This document shows, one piece after another, positions 27,414 through 35,707 of a DNA stretch of 64,000 nucleotides (the stretch's first letter is position 1; the number at the start of each line of letters is the position of its first letter). The stretch is from Shimia sp. SK013 (GTDB taxonomy: Bacteria > Pseudomonadota > Alphaproteobacteria > Rhodobacterales > Rhodobacteraceae), in contig NZ_LAJH01000009.1 of NCBI RefSeq assembly GCF_001292625.1, forward strand, positions 1-64,000, in the 5' to 3' direction. The position numbers were made by a program, and so were the translations under genes. The notes under the pieces were generated by a model. It searched no databases. It was not told the origin of the DNA and saw only the letters and a program-made list of their open reading frames with translations.

Positions 27414-28439
27414 ATGATGCAGGATGTAAGCACACAAGAAAACATAGGGTTTTCCGAGGTTCGGAAGGCCGCCCGTCTTTCCGTGGCACCGATGATGGAT
27501 TGGACGGATCGCCACTGCCGATTTTTGCACCGGCTGCTCTCGCGCGAAACGCTTTTGTATACGGAAATGGTGACTGCGCCTGCTTTGGTACGGGGAGGGG
27601 CCGTTCATCTGGTGAATTTTTCCGACGAAGAACACCCTGTTGCACTGCAACTTGGCGGGTCCGATCCCGATGAATTGGCAAAGGCCGCCAAGCTGTGCGA
27701 AGCGCGCGGCTATGACGAAATCAACCTAAACGTTGGCTGTCCATCTGATCGGGTGCAATCAGGCACATTTGGCGCGGTACTTATGAAATCGCCGAGTCTG
27801 GTCGTCGACTGCGTCAAAGCCATGCAAGATGCCGTTTCGGTGGAAGTGACAGTGAAATGCCGCATCGGAGTGGATGATCAGGACACCAAAGAAGTGTTGC
27901 CAGATTTTCTGGACCAGATGGGCCGTGCTGGCGTGTCACGCGTGGCGGTGCACGCCCGCAAGGCATGGCTTCAAGGGCTGAGCCCCAAGGAAAATCGCGA
28001 TATCCCGCCGCTTGATTATCCTCTGGTGCATCAGATGAAGCGGGATTTTGCGGACATGCATCTGTCGATCAACGGTGGCATTGCCACACTCGACGAGGCC
28101 GAGGCGCATCTGGCCGCGGGCATGGACGGCGTGATGATTGGGCGGGCGGCCTACCAAAACCCTGCTGACATTCTGTGTGGGGCAGACCGGCGCATCTACG
28201 GCGTTGGCACCGACAGTGATCCGATTGAGGTTGTGCGCCAGATGTTGCCGTATATCGAAGCGCACCTCGCCGCAGGTGGCAAGCTGCATCAGGTCACTCG
28301 CCACATGTTGGGTCTGTTTGCCGGTCGTCCCGGTGCGCGGGCGTGGCGCCGCTATCTGAGCGAAAACGCCCCGTCGCCAGACGCAGGCCCCGAGACCGTC
28401 GAGGCCGCACTTGCCTTCGTTCAACGCGACGCTGCCTGA
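27414..28439 (+). CDS. dusA: tRNA dihydrouridine synthase DusA
   Basis: A flavoprotein that reduces uridines (positions 20/20a) in the tRNA D-loop, 341 residues. The FMN barrel start is SVAPMMDWTDRHCRF, the catalytic Cys is in INLNVGCPSDRVQ, and SVEVTVKCRIGVDD and SINGGIATLDEA plus DGVMIGRAAYQNP follow. The VAPMMDWTDRH version is typical of DusA. Start: the ATG at 27414 has GGGGA eight bases upstream; in-frame ATGs at 27408 and 27417 are alternatives, and longer starts have no conserved residues. Confidence 0.92.
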   Translation: MMQDVSTQENIGFSEVRKAARLSVAPMMDWTDRHCRFLHRLLSRETLLYTEMVTAPALVRGGAVHLVNFSDEEHPVALQLGGSDPDELAKAAKLCEARGYDEINLNVGCPSDRVQSGTFGAVLMKSPSLVVDCVKAMQDAVSVEVTVKCRIGVDDQDTKEVLPDFLDQMGRAGVSRVAVHARKAWLQGLSPKENRDIPPLDYPLVHQMKRDFADMHLSINGGIATLDEAEAHLAAGMDGVMIGRAAYQNPADILCGADRRIYGVGTDSDPIEVVRQMLPYIEAHLAAGGKLHQVTRHMLGLFAGRPGARAWRRYLSENAPSPDAGPETVEAALAFVQRDAA

Positions 28440-28554
28440 TCTGCGCAAAGTTGGTGACGGAGCGGTGGCGCGTGGGACTGTGCCTTGCGGGATTGATGAA
28501 ATTCCGCTTTAGCTGCGGGAAGACCCTAAGAACAGACCATCCGGAGACCTATTA

Positions 28555-29382
28555 ATGACCGCTGATCCCATGCTGCTTTTGCAAATGTTGCTACTTTTGC
28601 TGGTGATCGGGGCGCTCGCCGGCGTTCTGGCCGGCCTTTTGGGCGTGGGCGGCGGCATCGTTCTGGTGCCCGCGTTTTTCTATGCGTTCACGGCTCTTGG
28701 GTATGACGGGCCCCAATTGATGCAGATCTGTTTGGCGACCTCCTTGGCCACAATTATTGTGACGTCGGTGCGGTCCGTCATGAGCCACAACAAAAAAGGC
28801 GCTGTGGATTGGCAAATCCTGCGCAGTTGGGCACCAGGTATCGTAATCGGTGCGATTGTCGGCGTTCTGGTGGCGTCAAATCTGCGGTCGGTCACGTTGC
28901 AACTTGTGTTTGGCTGTCTCGCGCTGGTGATTGGCGCCTATATGGGGCTGGGGCGGGCGGATTGGCGGCTGGGACAAGCTATGCCCAAGGGGCTCTTGCG
29001 GGCCGTCCTGAGCCCGCTGGTCGGATTTCTGTCTGTGTTGATGGGCATCGGCGGCGGCAGCTTTGGCGTACCATTAATGAGCCTTTACAACATCCCGATC
29101 CACCGTGCGGTTGCAACGGCGGCAGGCTTTGGCGTGACCATCGCTGTGCCATCGGTGATCGGCTTTTTGTTTCTGCCGATTGATCCTGCGTACCGCCCGC
29201 CACTGACCATTGGGGCGGTCAATCTGGTTGCCTTTTTCATCATCATTGCGATGACGTTAATCACAGCTCCGATTGGCGTGCGCATCGCCCATGCGATGGA
29301 CCCAAAGCCACTCAAGCGGGTGTTCGCGGTATTTCTGACGTTGGTGGCCTTCAATATGCTGCGCAAAGCTTTGGGCTGGTAG
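28555..29382 (+). CDS. TauE/SafE-family membrane transporter
   Basis: A 275-residue inner-membrane permease of the sulfite/organosulfur exporter family. About eight hydrophobic helices are visible, with the family motif GLLGVGGGIVLVPAFFY repeated inverted in the second half as LMGIGGGSFGVPLMSLY. The substrate is not known from sequence; members export sulfite, sulfoacetate or other small anions. The ATG follows CCGGAGACC. Confidence 0.88.
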   Translation: MTADPMLLLQMLLLLLVIGALAGVLAGLLGVGGGIVLVPAFFYAFTALGYDGPQLMQICLATSLATIIVTSVRSVMSHNKKGAVDWQILRSWAPGIVIGAIVGVLVASNLRSVTLQLVFGCLALVIGAYMGLGRADWRLGQAMPKGLLRAVLSPLVGFLSVLMGIGGGSFGVPLMSLYNIPIHRAVATAAGFGVTIAVPSVIGFLFLPIDPAYRPPLTIGAVNLVAFFIIIAMTLITAPIGVRIAHAMDPKPLKRVFAVFLTLVAFNMLRKALGW

Positions 29383-29900
29383 ACACGTTTGTCCCGCCAA
29401 GTGCATCGCAGGATGTCCCGTTGAGTGAGTTCGCTTCACATTTTGTCCCGCATTTTTTTGGCTGCCCTTAATGGTGCCGCCCCGTTGGATGGTGTGCGTC
29501 CGGACGTGAATGTGGCGACGAAAAAGCCGGGAAAAGACCCTCATAACCTGTCGCGAAATAGGTGTTTCCGCACAAGCAAGCCGGCGCGCACGCGCGGCAG
29601 TTGTGCTTCCAATATGTTGCGTGATTGTAAAACGCCCCGGGCTTGGCGAGCGAAACAAGCGACTCCGGTCACAAATGTGATCTTTTTGGCTGTTTGGGGC
29701 CTATTGGAGGGACAATCGAATTACCCAAAAACGAATTGAAAAACTGGCGTTTTTAGTTGCCATTTGGAAACAGAAAAACCAATTACTCTGGATCGGTTCT
29801 TCTTGGGAAACAACCACACAAACTTCTGTAATTGAGGCAAAAATGTGTTAACTAATCGTGAACTTTGTGTCGGGTGGGAAAAATCCGGGGGGATTTGAAT
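29383..29900. other. Intergenic region upstream of the second RTX gene
   Basis: A 518-base gap. The last 200 bases are strongly AT-rich (for example the stretch at 29720-29870) and probably hold the RTX gene promoter. No RNA gene, terminator or clear operator was recognised; short frames on both strands lack protein character. Confidence 0.45.
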
Positions 29901-31334
29901 ATGCTATTAACTTTAAGTTTGTTGCTTGGAGCAGGTTTGGTCGTTTGGGCCATTGATGAAAGCGGAAGCGATGGTGGATCGTCCGTTAGCGATGTTGACG
30001 ATGGCGGCGAAGAGGATCCCGTAGATCCCGCGCCTATTACGACTGATATTTTTGGTTCTTTGACCGCTGATGAAATTACGGGAACCGAAGACGGCGAGGC
30101 CATTCGTGGTGATGATGGTGACGACACGATCAATGGCCTTGGCGGCAACGATTTTATTTTGGGTAGCGCTGGCGAAGACAGCCTGACAGGCGGCAGCGGC
30201 AATGATCTGGTTGCCGGCGGTGACGGTGACGACTGGATTGCAGGCCGCAACGGCGATGACTCGCTGGTTGGCGGCGACGGCGATGACCGGATTATCGGTG
30301 GCTTTGGCGACGACTTAATGCTCGGCGACGACGGCGATGATTCAATCAGCGGTCGTGAAGGCGACGACCTGGTTCGTGGTGGATCTGGTGATGATCTGAT
30401 CGACGATGAAGAAGGTGAAAACACGCTTCTTGGTGGCTTGGGTGATGACACTATTTTTGCCGGTGACGGCGACGACATCATTGGTGGCGGTTACGGCAAC
30501 GATAGTGTTGACGGCGGCGCGGGCGCTGATCTGATCGGCGGCGGTGAGGGCCACGATGTCCTTAACGGCGGCCTTGGTGATGACACTCTGCACGGTGGCC
30601 TTAATAACGACATGCTGGATGGCGGCGATGGCAACGACATGTTGCACGGCGATGACGGCGACGACGTGCTGGAAGGTGGCATTGGCGAAGACACTCTGAT
30701 GGCTGGCCTTGGCCACGACACGGCGAACGGTGGCGGCGGTAATGACGAACTGTCCGGCGGTATCGGCGATGACTCGCTTGCGGGCGAGGGCGGTGATGAC
30801 ACTCTGCACGGTGACGAAGGCGACGACACGTTGATGGGCGGCGCGGGTTACGACACGCTGGATGGCGGTCTTGGCGCTGACGTTCTGCATGGCGGAGCGG
30901 GTTCAGACGTGCTGTTTGGTCTGAGCGTTGCGCCTCCACCAGCAAATCTGCCAGATGCCGGCCTCACGCTAGAGGACGACGGGTCAGGGGATACGCTTGT
31001 CGGTGGCGACGGGGAAGATATGCTTTGGCTCGGTGCAGGAGATTCCGGTACAGGCGGCGAAGGCGGCGACAATTTTGTTTTGTCTATGCTGGAGTTTGAG
31101 GATGACGAAGTTTCACCGGTGATCGAAGACTTTGACCGGTTCCAAGATCAGATCATGGTGGTTGTGCCCTTCGGCGTGATTGGCACGATTGAAGTGACCG
31201 AAGATCCTGAAGCGCCAGGTGTTGCCATGATCAACTACGGCGGAGAGGTGCTGGCATCGGTTGTGGGCGGCTACCCGTCTCTGGCGGCGTCTGACGTGGT
31301 GATTGAAATCGCCACCGACTCGATTGTGCCATGA
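29901..31334 (+). CDS. RTX calcium-binding repeat protein
   Basis: A 477-residue protein. The N-terminus is a short hydrophobic anchor (MLLTLSLLLGAGLVVWAID), then an acidic linker, then about 27 GGxGDDxLxG-type nonapeptides (residues about 65-340) that bind calcium as parallel beta-rolls. The C-terminal ~120 residues (GEGGDNFVLSMLEFEDDEVSP ... VIEDFDRFQDQIMVVV) resemble the post-RTX domain seen in Rhodobacteraceae proteins. The ATG at 29901 has GGGGGGA upstream; a start at 29865 would put polar residues before the anchor. No catalytic domain is present, so it may be structural or a calcium-dependent surface protein. Its stop overlaps a short frame (31331-31462). Confidence 0.85.
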   Translation: MLLTLSLLLGAGLVVWAIDESGSDGGSSVSDVDDGGEEDPVDPAPITTDIFGSLTADEITGTEDGEAIRGDDGDDTINGLGGNDFILGSAGEDSLTGGSGNDLVAGGDGDDWIAGRNGDDSLVGGDGDDRIIGGFGDDLMLGDDGDDSISGREGDDLVRGGSGDDLIDDEEGENTLLGGLGDDTIFAGDGDDIIGGGYGNDSVDGGAGADLIGGGEGHDVLNGGLGDDTLHGGLNNDMLDGGDGNDMLHGDDGDDVLEGGIGEDTLMAGLGHDTANGGGGNDELSGGIGDDSLAGEGGDDTLHGDEGDDTLMGGAGYDTLDGGLGADVLHGGAGSDVLFGLSVAPPPANLPDAGLTLEDDGSGDTLVGGDGEDMLWLGAGDSGTGGEGGDNFVLSMLEFEDDEVSPVIEDFDRFQDQIMVVVPFGVIGTIEVTEDPEAPGVAMINYGGEVLASVVGGYPSLAASDVVIEIATDSIVP

Positions 31335-31462
31335 GTTTGCTGGCTGATCTGGCACAGCTCAACTGGGGGGCGCTGGTGTTTCTGGCGCCCATCCCGGTGG
31401 CGCTGCGCGCAGCGACACTGGCACAAGAGGCCGTGCGTCTCTCTGCGCGTGTCGACATCTAA
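31331..31462 (+). CDS. Small 43-residue protein coupled to the RTX gene
   Basis: An ATG overlapping the RTX stop codon (ATGA) opens a 43-codon frame starting MSLLADLAQLNWGALVFLAP and ending in RLSARVDI. It has one hydrophobic stretch followed by an amphipathic Ala/Leu/Arg helix, and stops 17 bases before a strong terminator. The overlap suggests translational coupling, but no homologue is known to me and protein expression is unproven. Confidence 0.5.
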   Translation: MSLLADLAQLNWGALVFLAPIPVALRAATLAQEAVRLSARVDI

Positions 31463-31479
31463 GATACCCCGACGAACAC

Positions 31480-31517
31480 ACGAAAAAACCGCGCCTCTTT
31501 AGGCGCGGTTTTTTCGT
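31480..31517. terminator. Strong bidirectional terminator
   Basis: A perfect 17-bp inverted repeat (ACGAAAAAACCGCGCCT / AGGCGCGGTTTTTTCGT) with loop CTTT. T-runs flank both arms, so it can end the plus-strand RTX transcript and the minus-strand DUF1289 transcript that converges here. Confidence 0.93.
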
Positions 31518-31536
31518 ACTTTCATAACTTTGAGTG

Positions 31537-31770
31537 TCAGCGCTTGAGTCGCGCGTTCCGTCCGCCGCGGCGTTTGCGCAAATGCGGTGCCCGGCTTGGA
31601 AGCTCGACCATTATGGCACTGCGCTCAGCGGGCTCCATCTTGGACCACCGGGTGATTTCATCAATCGAGCGCAGACATCCGGTGCAGATGCGCTCCTCAG
31701 GGTGCACCACACAAACTTGGATGCACGGGCTCTCCACCTCGTTGCGTTTCCAGACGATGTCCTTGCTCAC
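31537..31770 (-). CDS. DUF1289 small cysteine-motif protein
   Basis: A 77-residue protein with the DUF1289 motif SPCIQVCVVHPEERICTGC (C-x3-C-x8-C-x2-C, a possible metal or Fe-S site) followed by LRSIDEITRWSKM. The Arg-rich tail (HLRKRRGGRNARLKR) may bind nucleic acid, but no function is known. The GTG start overlaps the ruvX stop by four bases, so it is the last member of the ccmI-ruvX operon. Confidence 0.87.
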   Translation of the reverse strand: MSKDIVWKRNEVESPCIQVCVVHPEERICTGCLRSIDEITRWSKMEPAERSAIMVELPSRAPHLRKRRGGRNARLKR

Positions 31771-32249
31771 GATGCGCTCCTGATGTGCTTCAATCGGTCG
31801 AGGCTTCCTTGCAGGATATACCCGGCGGCCACATGGTCGATAACCTCTGCGCGACGTTTTCGTGTCGTATCTGCCTCAAGAAGTGCCCTTTCTGCCGCAA
31901 CAGTTGACAATCTCTCGTCCCAAAACCCAATCGGGCAAGGCACCAGAGGCAACAGATTGCGGGCAAAGGCGCGGGTCGATTGCGCGCGTGGGCCTTCGGA
32001 TCCGTCCATGTTACGCGGCAGGCCAAGAACGATACCCCCGATTTGGCGGTCTTTGATAATCTCCACCAGCCGTTGCGCATCCAGTGTGAATTTCTTGCGC
32101 TTCACCGTCTCGATTGGCGTGGCCACGGTTTGCATCACATCAGACACCGCAACCCCAATGGTTTTTGTGCCCAGATCCAGTCCCATCAATCCCTGCATTT
32201 GCGGCAGGGCTGCGGCCATCTCTTCAAAGTTGTCGTAAATCACGTTCAC
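31767..32249 (-). CDS. ruvX: Holliday junction resolvase-like RuvX (YqgF)
   Basis: A 160-residue RNase H-fold protein involved in pre-16S rRNA end processing or junction resolution. Key motifs: MGLDLGTKTIGVAVSD (first acidic residue), GGIVLGLPRNMDGSEGPRA and FWDERLSTVAAERALLE (second acidic), VIDHVAAGYILQ (third). The GTG at 32249 overlaps the ccmI stop by four bases (GTGA) and gives the usual family length; a longer start at 32396 is within ccmI and discarded. Confidence 0.9.
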   Translation of the reverse strand: MNVIYDNFEEMAAALPQMQGLMGLDLGTKTIGVAVSDVMQTVATPIETVKRKKFTLDAQRLVEIIKDRQIGGIVLGLPRNMDGSEGPRAQSTRAFARNLLPLVPCPIGFWDERLSTVAAERALLEADTTRKRRAEVIDHVAAGYILQGSLDRLKHIRSAS

Positions 32250-33487
32250 GGCGCCACACCCGCGTTGCGCGCGCCTTCGCGCACTGTTTCCAGCGCGGCG
32301 GCATTTGACCCGAAGACCTCCTGCGCCTCTTCCCAGATCAGCGCGGCGCGCTCCCGGTCGCCCAGCACTCCATAAGCCGAAATCAGCCGTGCCCATTCCT
32401 CGGGCGAGCCGCCTTCGGTGGCAAGGCGTTCTGCAAGTTGTGCAACCATATTGCGGATCATTTCTTGCCGGTCACCTGCCTCCATGTCCTCAGCCGCTTC
32501 CATGTCTTCGGCTGTTGGGCCGGACAGGCCGGAGCCGTGTGGGCCGGCGGCGGGGGGCAGTTGATAATCCTTAACGCCGGCAAACCACGACAAATCAACG
32601 ATGCGCTGCCGGATTGGCGCCACCCAAGGCGCATCCGGTGGGCTTTGCACCAGAACCTGATCCCAAATACGGAACGTGGCATCGGGCCTGCCGTTCTGCA
32701 TCATCATCAAACCCCAGTAGTACCGCCCCAAAAGGCTGGTCGGCTCCAGGGCCAGCGACGCCTCCAGCGCGGCCTGTGCCTCGGGTGAGACATAGCCGTT
32801 GGTCGCGGAAATCAAAGTGTTGGCATAAACAAGGTAGTCCGACGCGCTGGCGTCGCTGCCTTTAAGGCGGATCACTTGCGCCTGCGCCTGATGGGACGCC
32901 ACCAGATTGTTCAGGCTTGCCTCATTTCGCGCCAGCAACTGATAGCCGCGCAGATCGTCGGCGCTTTCTTTCACGGCCGCGCGCAGCTTGTCCATCAAGG
33001 CAGCAAATTCCGGATCCGGATTGATCGGCTCGGGCGTCGGTAAATTGCTTTCGACCTCCGCCTGCGAGGTGCGGCTTTCCATGCGGGATTGCGCGTCGGC
33101 ATAACGTAGCTGCAACGGTTGATCCGCCGCGCCAACCTCGCCAATGGCCCAATAGAGCCCGAAACTGCCCGCAAATACGACACCCGCAAGCACGGCCACC
33201 AAAGCCCGCTGCGCCGGACCGTCGGAACCGCCTTCGCCGTTTTCAGCTTGAAGCTGGGCGTCGGCGGTCAAAATGCGGCGCGAGACCTCGGTGCGGATGC
33301 GCACGGCGTCGCCTTCATTGATCACGCCACGTGCGAGATCTTTGTCCACCTCCTTGAGCTGATCGCGATAAACGCGAAGGTCATAGGCAGCCGGATGTTC
33401 CTCATGCGCGGGGCGGCGCAGAACGGCCAGTGCGATCAACGCACAACAAACAACGGCAAAAGCGGCTGCGACTATCCAAAAAAGCAT
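32246..33487 (-). CDS. ccmI: Cytochrome c maturation protein CcmI
   Basis: A 413-residue membrane chaperone that presents apocytochrome c to the haem ligation complex. The N-terminus has two transmembrane helices (about 2-22 and 97-117; RALVAVLAGVVFAGSFGLYW). The loop between them carries the CcmI pattern AYDLRVYRDQLKEVDKDLARGVI. The C-terminal part has TPR-type helices (LLGRYYWGLMMMQNGRPDATF and WARLISAYGVLGDRERA). The ATG at 33487 follows TGGAGGTCC. A ccmI upstream of ruvX and DUF1289 is a common arrangement in the group. Confidence 0.9.
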   Translation of the reverse strand: MLFWIVAAAFAVVCCALIALAVLRRPAHEEHPAAYDLRVYRDQLKEVDKDLARGVINEGDAVRIRTEVSRRILTADAQLQAENGEGGSDGPAQRALVAVLAGVVFAGSFGLYWAIGEVGAADQPLQLRYADAQSRMESRTSQAEVESNLPTPEPINPDPEFAALMDKLRAAVKESADDLRGYQLLARNEASLNNLVASHQAQAQVIRLKGSDASASDYLVYANTLISATNGYVSPEAQAALEASLALEPTSLLGRYYWGLMMMQNGRPDATFRIWDQVLVQSPPDAPWVAPIRQRIVDLSWFAGVKDYQLPPAAGPHGSGLSGPTAEDMEAAEDMEAGDRQEMIRNMVAQLAERLATEGGSPEEWARLISAYGVLGDRERAALIWEEAQEVFGSNAAALETVREGARNAGVAP

Positions 33488-33665
33488 CGGACCTCCAGAA
33501 GTTAGCCTCACATCTAATGCCGACAGGCGGCAGGCAAAAGAGAAAATCACGCAACCGTCACCTCATGTCGCAACCGGATCGCAAATAGGCGCTTTAATCA
33601 GGGTGCGCCCCGATGCTGAGAGGGCATAAAATGACGAAAGTCCCGCCGTATCGGAATCACTGCTC

Positions 33666-34913
33666 ATGAGACGTTATTCAGCTTTTGCCATCGCCCGAGA
33701 AGCCGCCCGGTTTCACACCGGTTGGGAACGCGCGTGGCGCTCCCCCGAACCCAAGAAGAAATACGACGTGATCATCGTCGGCGCAGGCGGGCATGGATTG
33801 GCCACGGCGTTCTATCTGGGCAAAAATTTCGGCATCACCAACGTGGCGATCATCGAAAAAGGCTGGCTGGGTGGTGGCAACACGGGGCGCAATACCACGA
33901 TCATCCGCTCCAACTATCTGCAGGACAGCTCGGCAGCGCTCTATGAAAAAGCGCGCTCGCTTTATGAGACCATGTCGCAGGATCTGAACTACAATGTGAT
34001 GTTCAGCCCGCGTGGCGTGATCATGCTGGCGCAGACCGAAAGCGAAATTCGCGGCTATCAACGCACAGCGCACGCCAACGCCTTGCAAGGCGTGACCACC
34101 GAATTCATCGGGCCTGAGCGGGTCAAGGAACTGGTGCCGATCATCAACATCGACGGGCCGCGCTATCCTGTTCTGGGTGGTCTTTGGCAGGCGCGCGGCG
34201 GTACAGGTCGTCATGATGCTGTGGCTTGGGGCTATGCGCGGGCCTGCTCTGATATGGGCATGGACATCATCCAGAAATGCGAAGTCACCGGTGTGCGCCA
34301 AGAGGGCGGCAAGGTGACGGGCGTCGACACCACCAAAGGCCCGATTGATTGCGACAAGCTTGGGCTTGTTGTGGCGGGCAATTCAGGTGATCTCGCCAAT
34401 ATGGCGGGTTTCCGTCTGCCGATGGAAAGTGTGGCGTTGCAAGCGCTTGTCAGTGAGCCGATCAAACCCTGCATGGATGTGGTGGTGATGGCCAACACCG
34501 TGCACGGCTATATGTCTCAGTCCGATAAAGGCGAGATGGTGATTGGCGGGGGCACCGACGGGTTCAACAACTACACCCAACGCGGATCGTTCCACCACAT
34601 CGAGGAAACCGTTCGCGCGCTGTGTGAAACCTTCCCGATGGTGTCACGCCTGAAAATGCTGCGCCAGTGGGGCGGCATCGTGGACGTGACCGGCGACCGC
34701 TCGCCAGTGATTGGCAAAACCCCGCTGGGCAACTGCTTCATCAACGCGGGCTGGGGCACCGGCGGCTTCAAAGCCATCCCGGGCGGCGGCTGGGCCACGG
34801 CCGAGCTGATCGCCAAAGGCGAGCCGGGTCCGTTGAGCGCGGAGTTTGGTATGGAGCGGTTTATTGAAGGCCGGTTTATTGATGAAAGTGTTGCGGCTGG
34901 GGTGGCGCACTGA
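33666..34913 (+). CDS. soxB: Sarcosine oxidase beta subunit
   Basis: The flavin subunit of heterotetrameric sarcosine oxidase, which demethylates sarcosine to glycine. It has 415 residues. FAD Rossmann motif VIIVGAGGHGLATAFYLG near 35, then the family's GWLGGGNTGRNTTIIRSNYL (covalent FMN and FAD contacts). The C-terminal half has GGIVDVTGDRSPVIGKTPLGN and NAGWGTGGFKAIPG. The stop codon overlaps the start of the following unrelated gene by one base (TGATG), which separates it from soxD. Confidence 0.94.
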   Translation: MRRYSAFAIAREAARFHTGWERAWRSPEPKKKYDVIIVGAGGHGLATAFYLGKNFGITNVAIIEKGWLGGGNTGRNTTIIRSNYLQDSSAALYEKARSLYETMSQDLNYNVMFSPRGVIMLAQTESEIRGYQRTAHANALQGVTTEFIGPERVKELVPIINIDGPRYPVLGGLWQARGGTGRHDAVAWGYARACSDMGMDIIQKCEVTGVRQEGGKVTGVDTTKGPIDCDKLGLVVAGNSGDLANMAGFRLPMESVALQALVSEPIKPCMDVVVMANTVHGYMSQSDKGEMVIGGGTDGFNNYTQRGSFHHIEETVRALCETFPMVSRLKMLRQWGGIVDVTGDRSPVIGKTPLGNCFINAGWGTGGFKAIPGGGWATAELIAKGEPGPLSAEFGMERFIEGRFIDESVAAGVAH

Positions 34914-35377
34914 TGGCTGATGTATCGCTACATCGTGAGAGCCGGGCCGCTAGGAGAATTCGGTTCATAGGTATCGCGGGGTGGATTGCCACCTGCATCG
35001 CGTCTGCAACGCTTGGACGATCAGACCTTTTAGGGGCGGCCGGAGCTGTGGGGTTGGCTGCATTGCTTCCATATGTATACGTGGAACAACAAAAGATTTC
35101 CGAAGAACTCGCTAGCATGAAGGCCCTCTTCGGCTCTGCCTACCACGACATAAACCGAATGAGTTCGTCTGAGTATGAAGAACTTAGCGAAAACGAGAAG
35201 CAGCAGTACAATGAGACTGGTGCCGATATTGGTAGTGCTGAACTGGCCTACCAAGATGACGAGAAAAAAATTCATGTAAGAGAGCTGATCTTAGCTGTGC
35301 TGTTGACGCTTCAATGGGCGTTCGGTGCTGCGATCTATGATCTCTGTGTTTGGCTATCCAACGTTGGAGAGACTTAA
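34913..35377 (+). CDS. Unknown small membrane protein within the sox operon
   Basis: A 154-residue protein with no family that I recognise. Three hydrophobic segments: about 17-35 (IRFIGIAGWIATCIASATL), 39-57 and 124-148 (LILAVLLTLQWAFGAAIYDL). Between the second and third lies a charged cytoplasmic-type segment with SSSEYEELSENEKQQYNE. Its start shares one base with the soxB stop, and its stop is immediately followed by the soxD ATG (TAAATG). Its base composition is visibly more AT-rich and its codons less biased than soxB or soxA, consistent with a transferred gene. Confidence 0.75.
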   Translation: MADVSLHRESRAARRIRFIGIAGWIATCIASATLGRSDLLGAAGAVGLAALLPYVYVEQQKISEELASMKALFGSAYHDINRMSSSEYEELSENEKQQYNETGADIGSAELAYQDDEKKIHVRELILAVLLTLQWAFGAAIYDLCVWLSNVGET

Positions 35378-35707
35378 ATGTTAACCCTGCAATGCCCATA
35401 TTGCGGCGTCTGGGCCGAGGAAACCGAGCTTCACGCCGAAGGTGAGGCTCATCTGAAGCGCTTTGGGCCCGACAGTGACGACGCGGATTTCGAGAGCTAC
35501 CTCTTCATGCGCGAAAACCCCAAAGGCGTGCATTTTGAACGCTGGCGGCACGCCTCAGGCTGCGGCAAGTTTTTCCACGCGGCGCGCTCCACCACCACGC
35601 TCGAGGTGTTTGGCACCTATTCCGCGCAAACGCTGGAGCCGCCCAAAGACATCAAAGACAAAATCTCGGCCAAATATCCCGGTTGGTCGTGGAGGGAGTT
35701 CTCATGA
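35378..35707 (+). CDS. soxD: Sarcosine oxidase delta subunit
   Basis: The 109-residue zinc-binding structural subunit of sarcosine oxidase. The N-terminal CPYCG and HASGCGKFF carry the conserved Cys/His zinc ligands, with the ESYLFMRENPKGVHFERWRH core of the family. The ATG abuts the preceding stop and its own stop overlaps soxA by four bases (ATGA). Confidence 0.93.
   Translation: MLTLQCPYCGVWAEETELHAEGEAHLKRFGPDSDDADFESYLFMRENPKGVHFERWRHASGCGKFFHAARSTTTLEVFGTYSAQTLEPPKDIKDKISAKYPGWSWREFS

Noticed and set aside
29383-29900. Possible small RNA gene
   Set aside because: AT-rich with only short weak inverted repeats; nothing specific supports an RNA gene.
30100-30900. Repeated GGCGATGACG-like units
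   Set aside because: They encode calcium-binding RTX nonapeptides, not a noncoding repeat.
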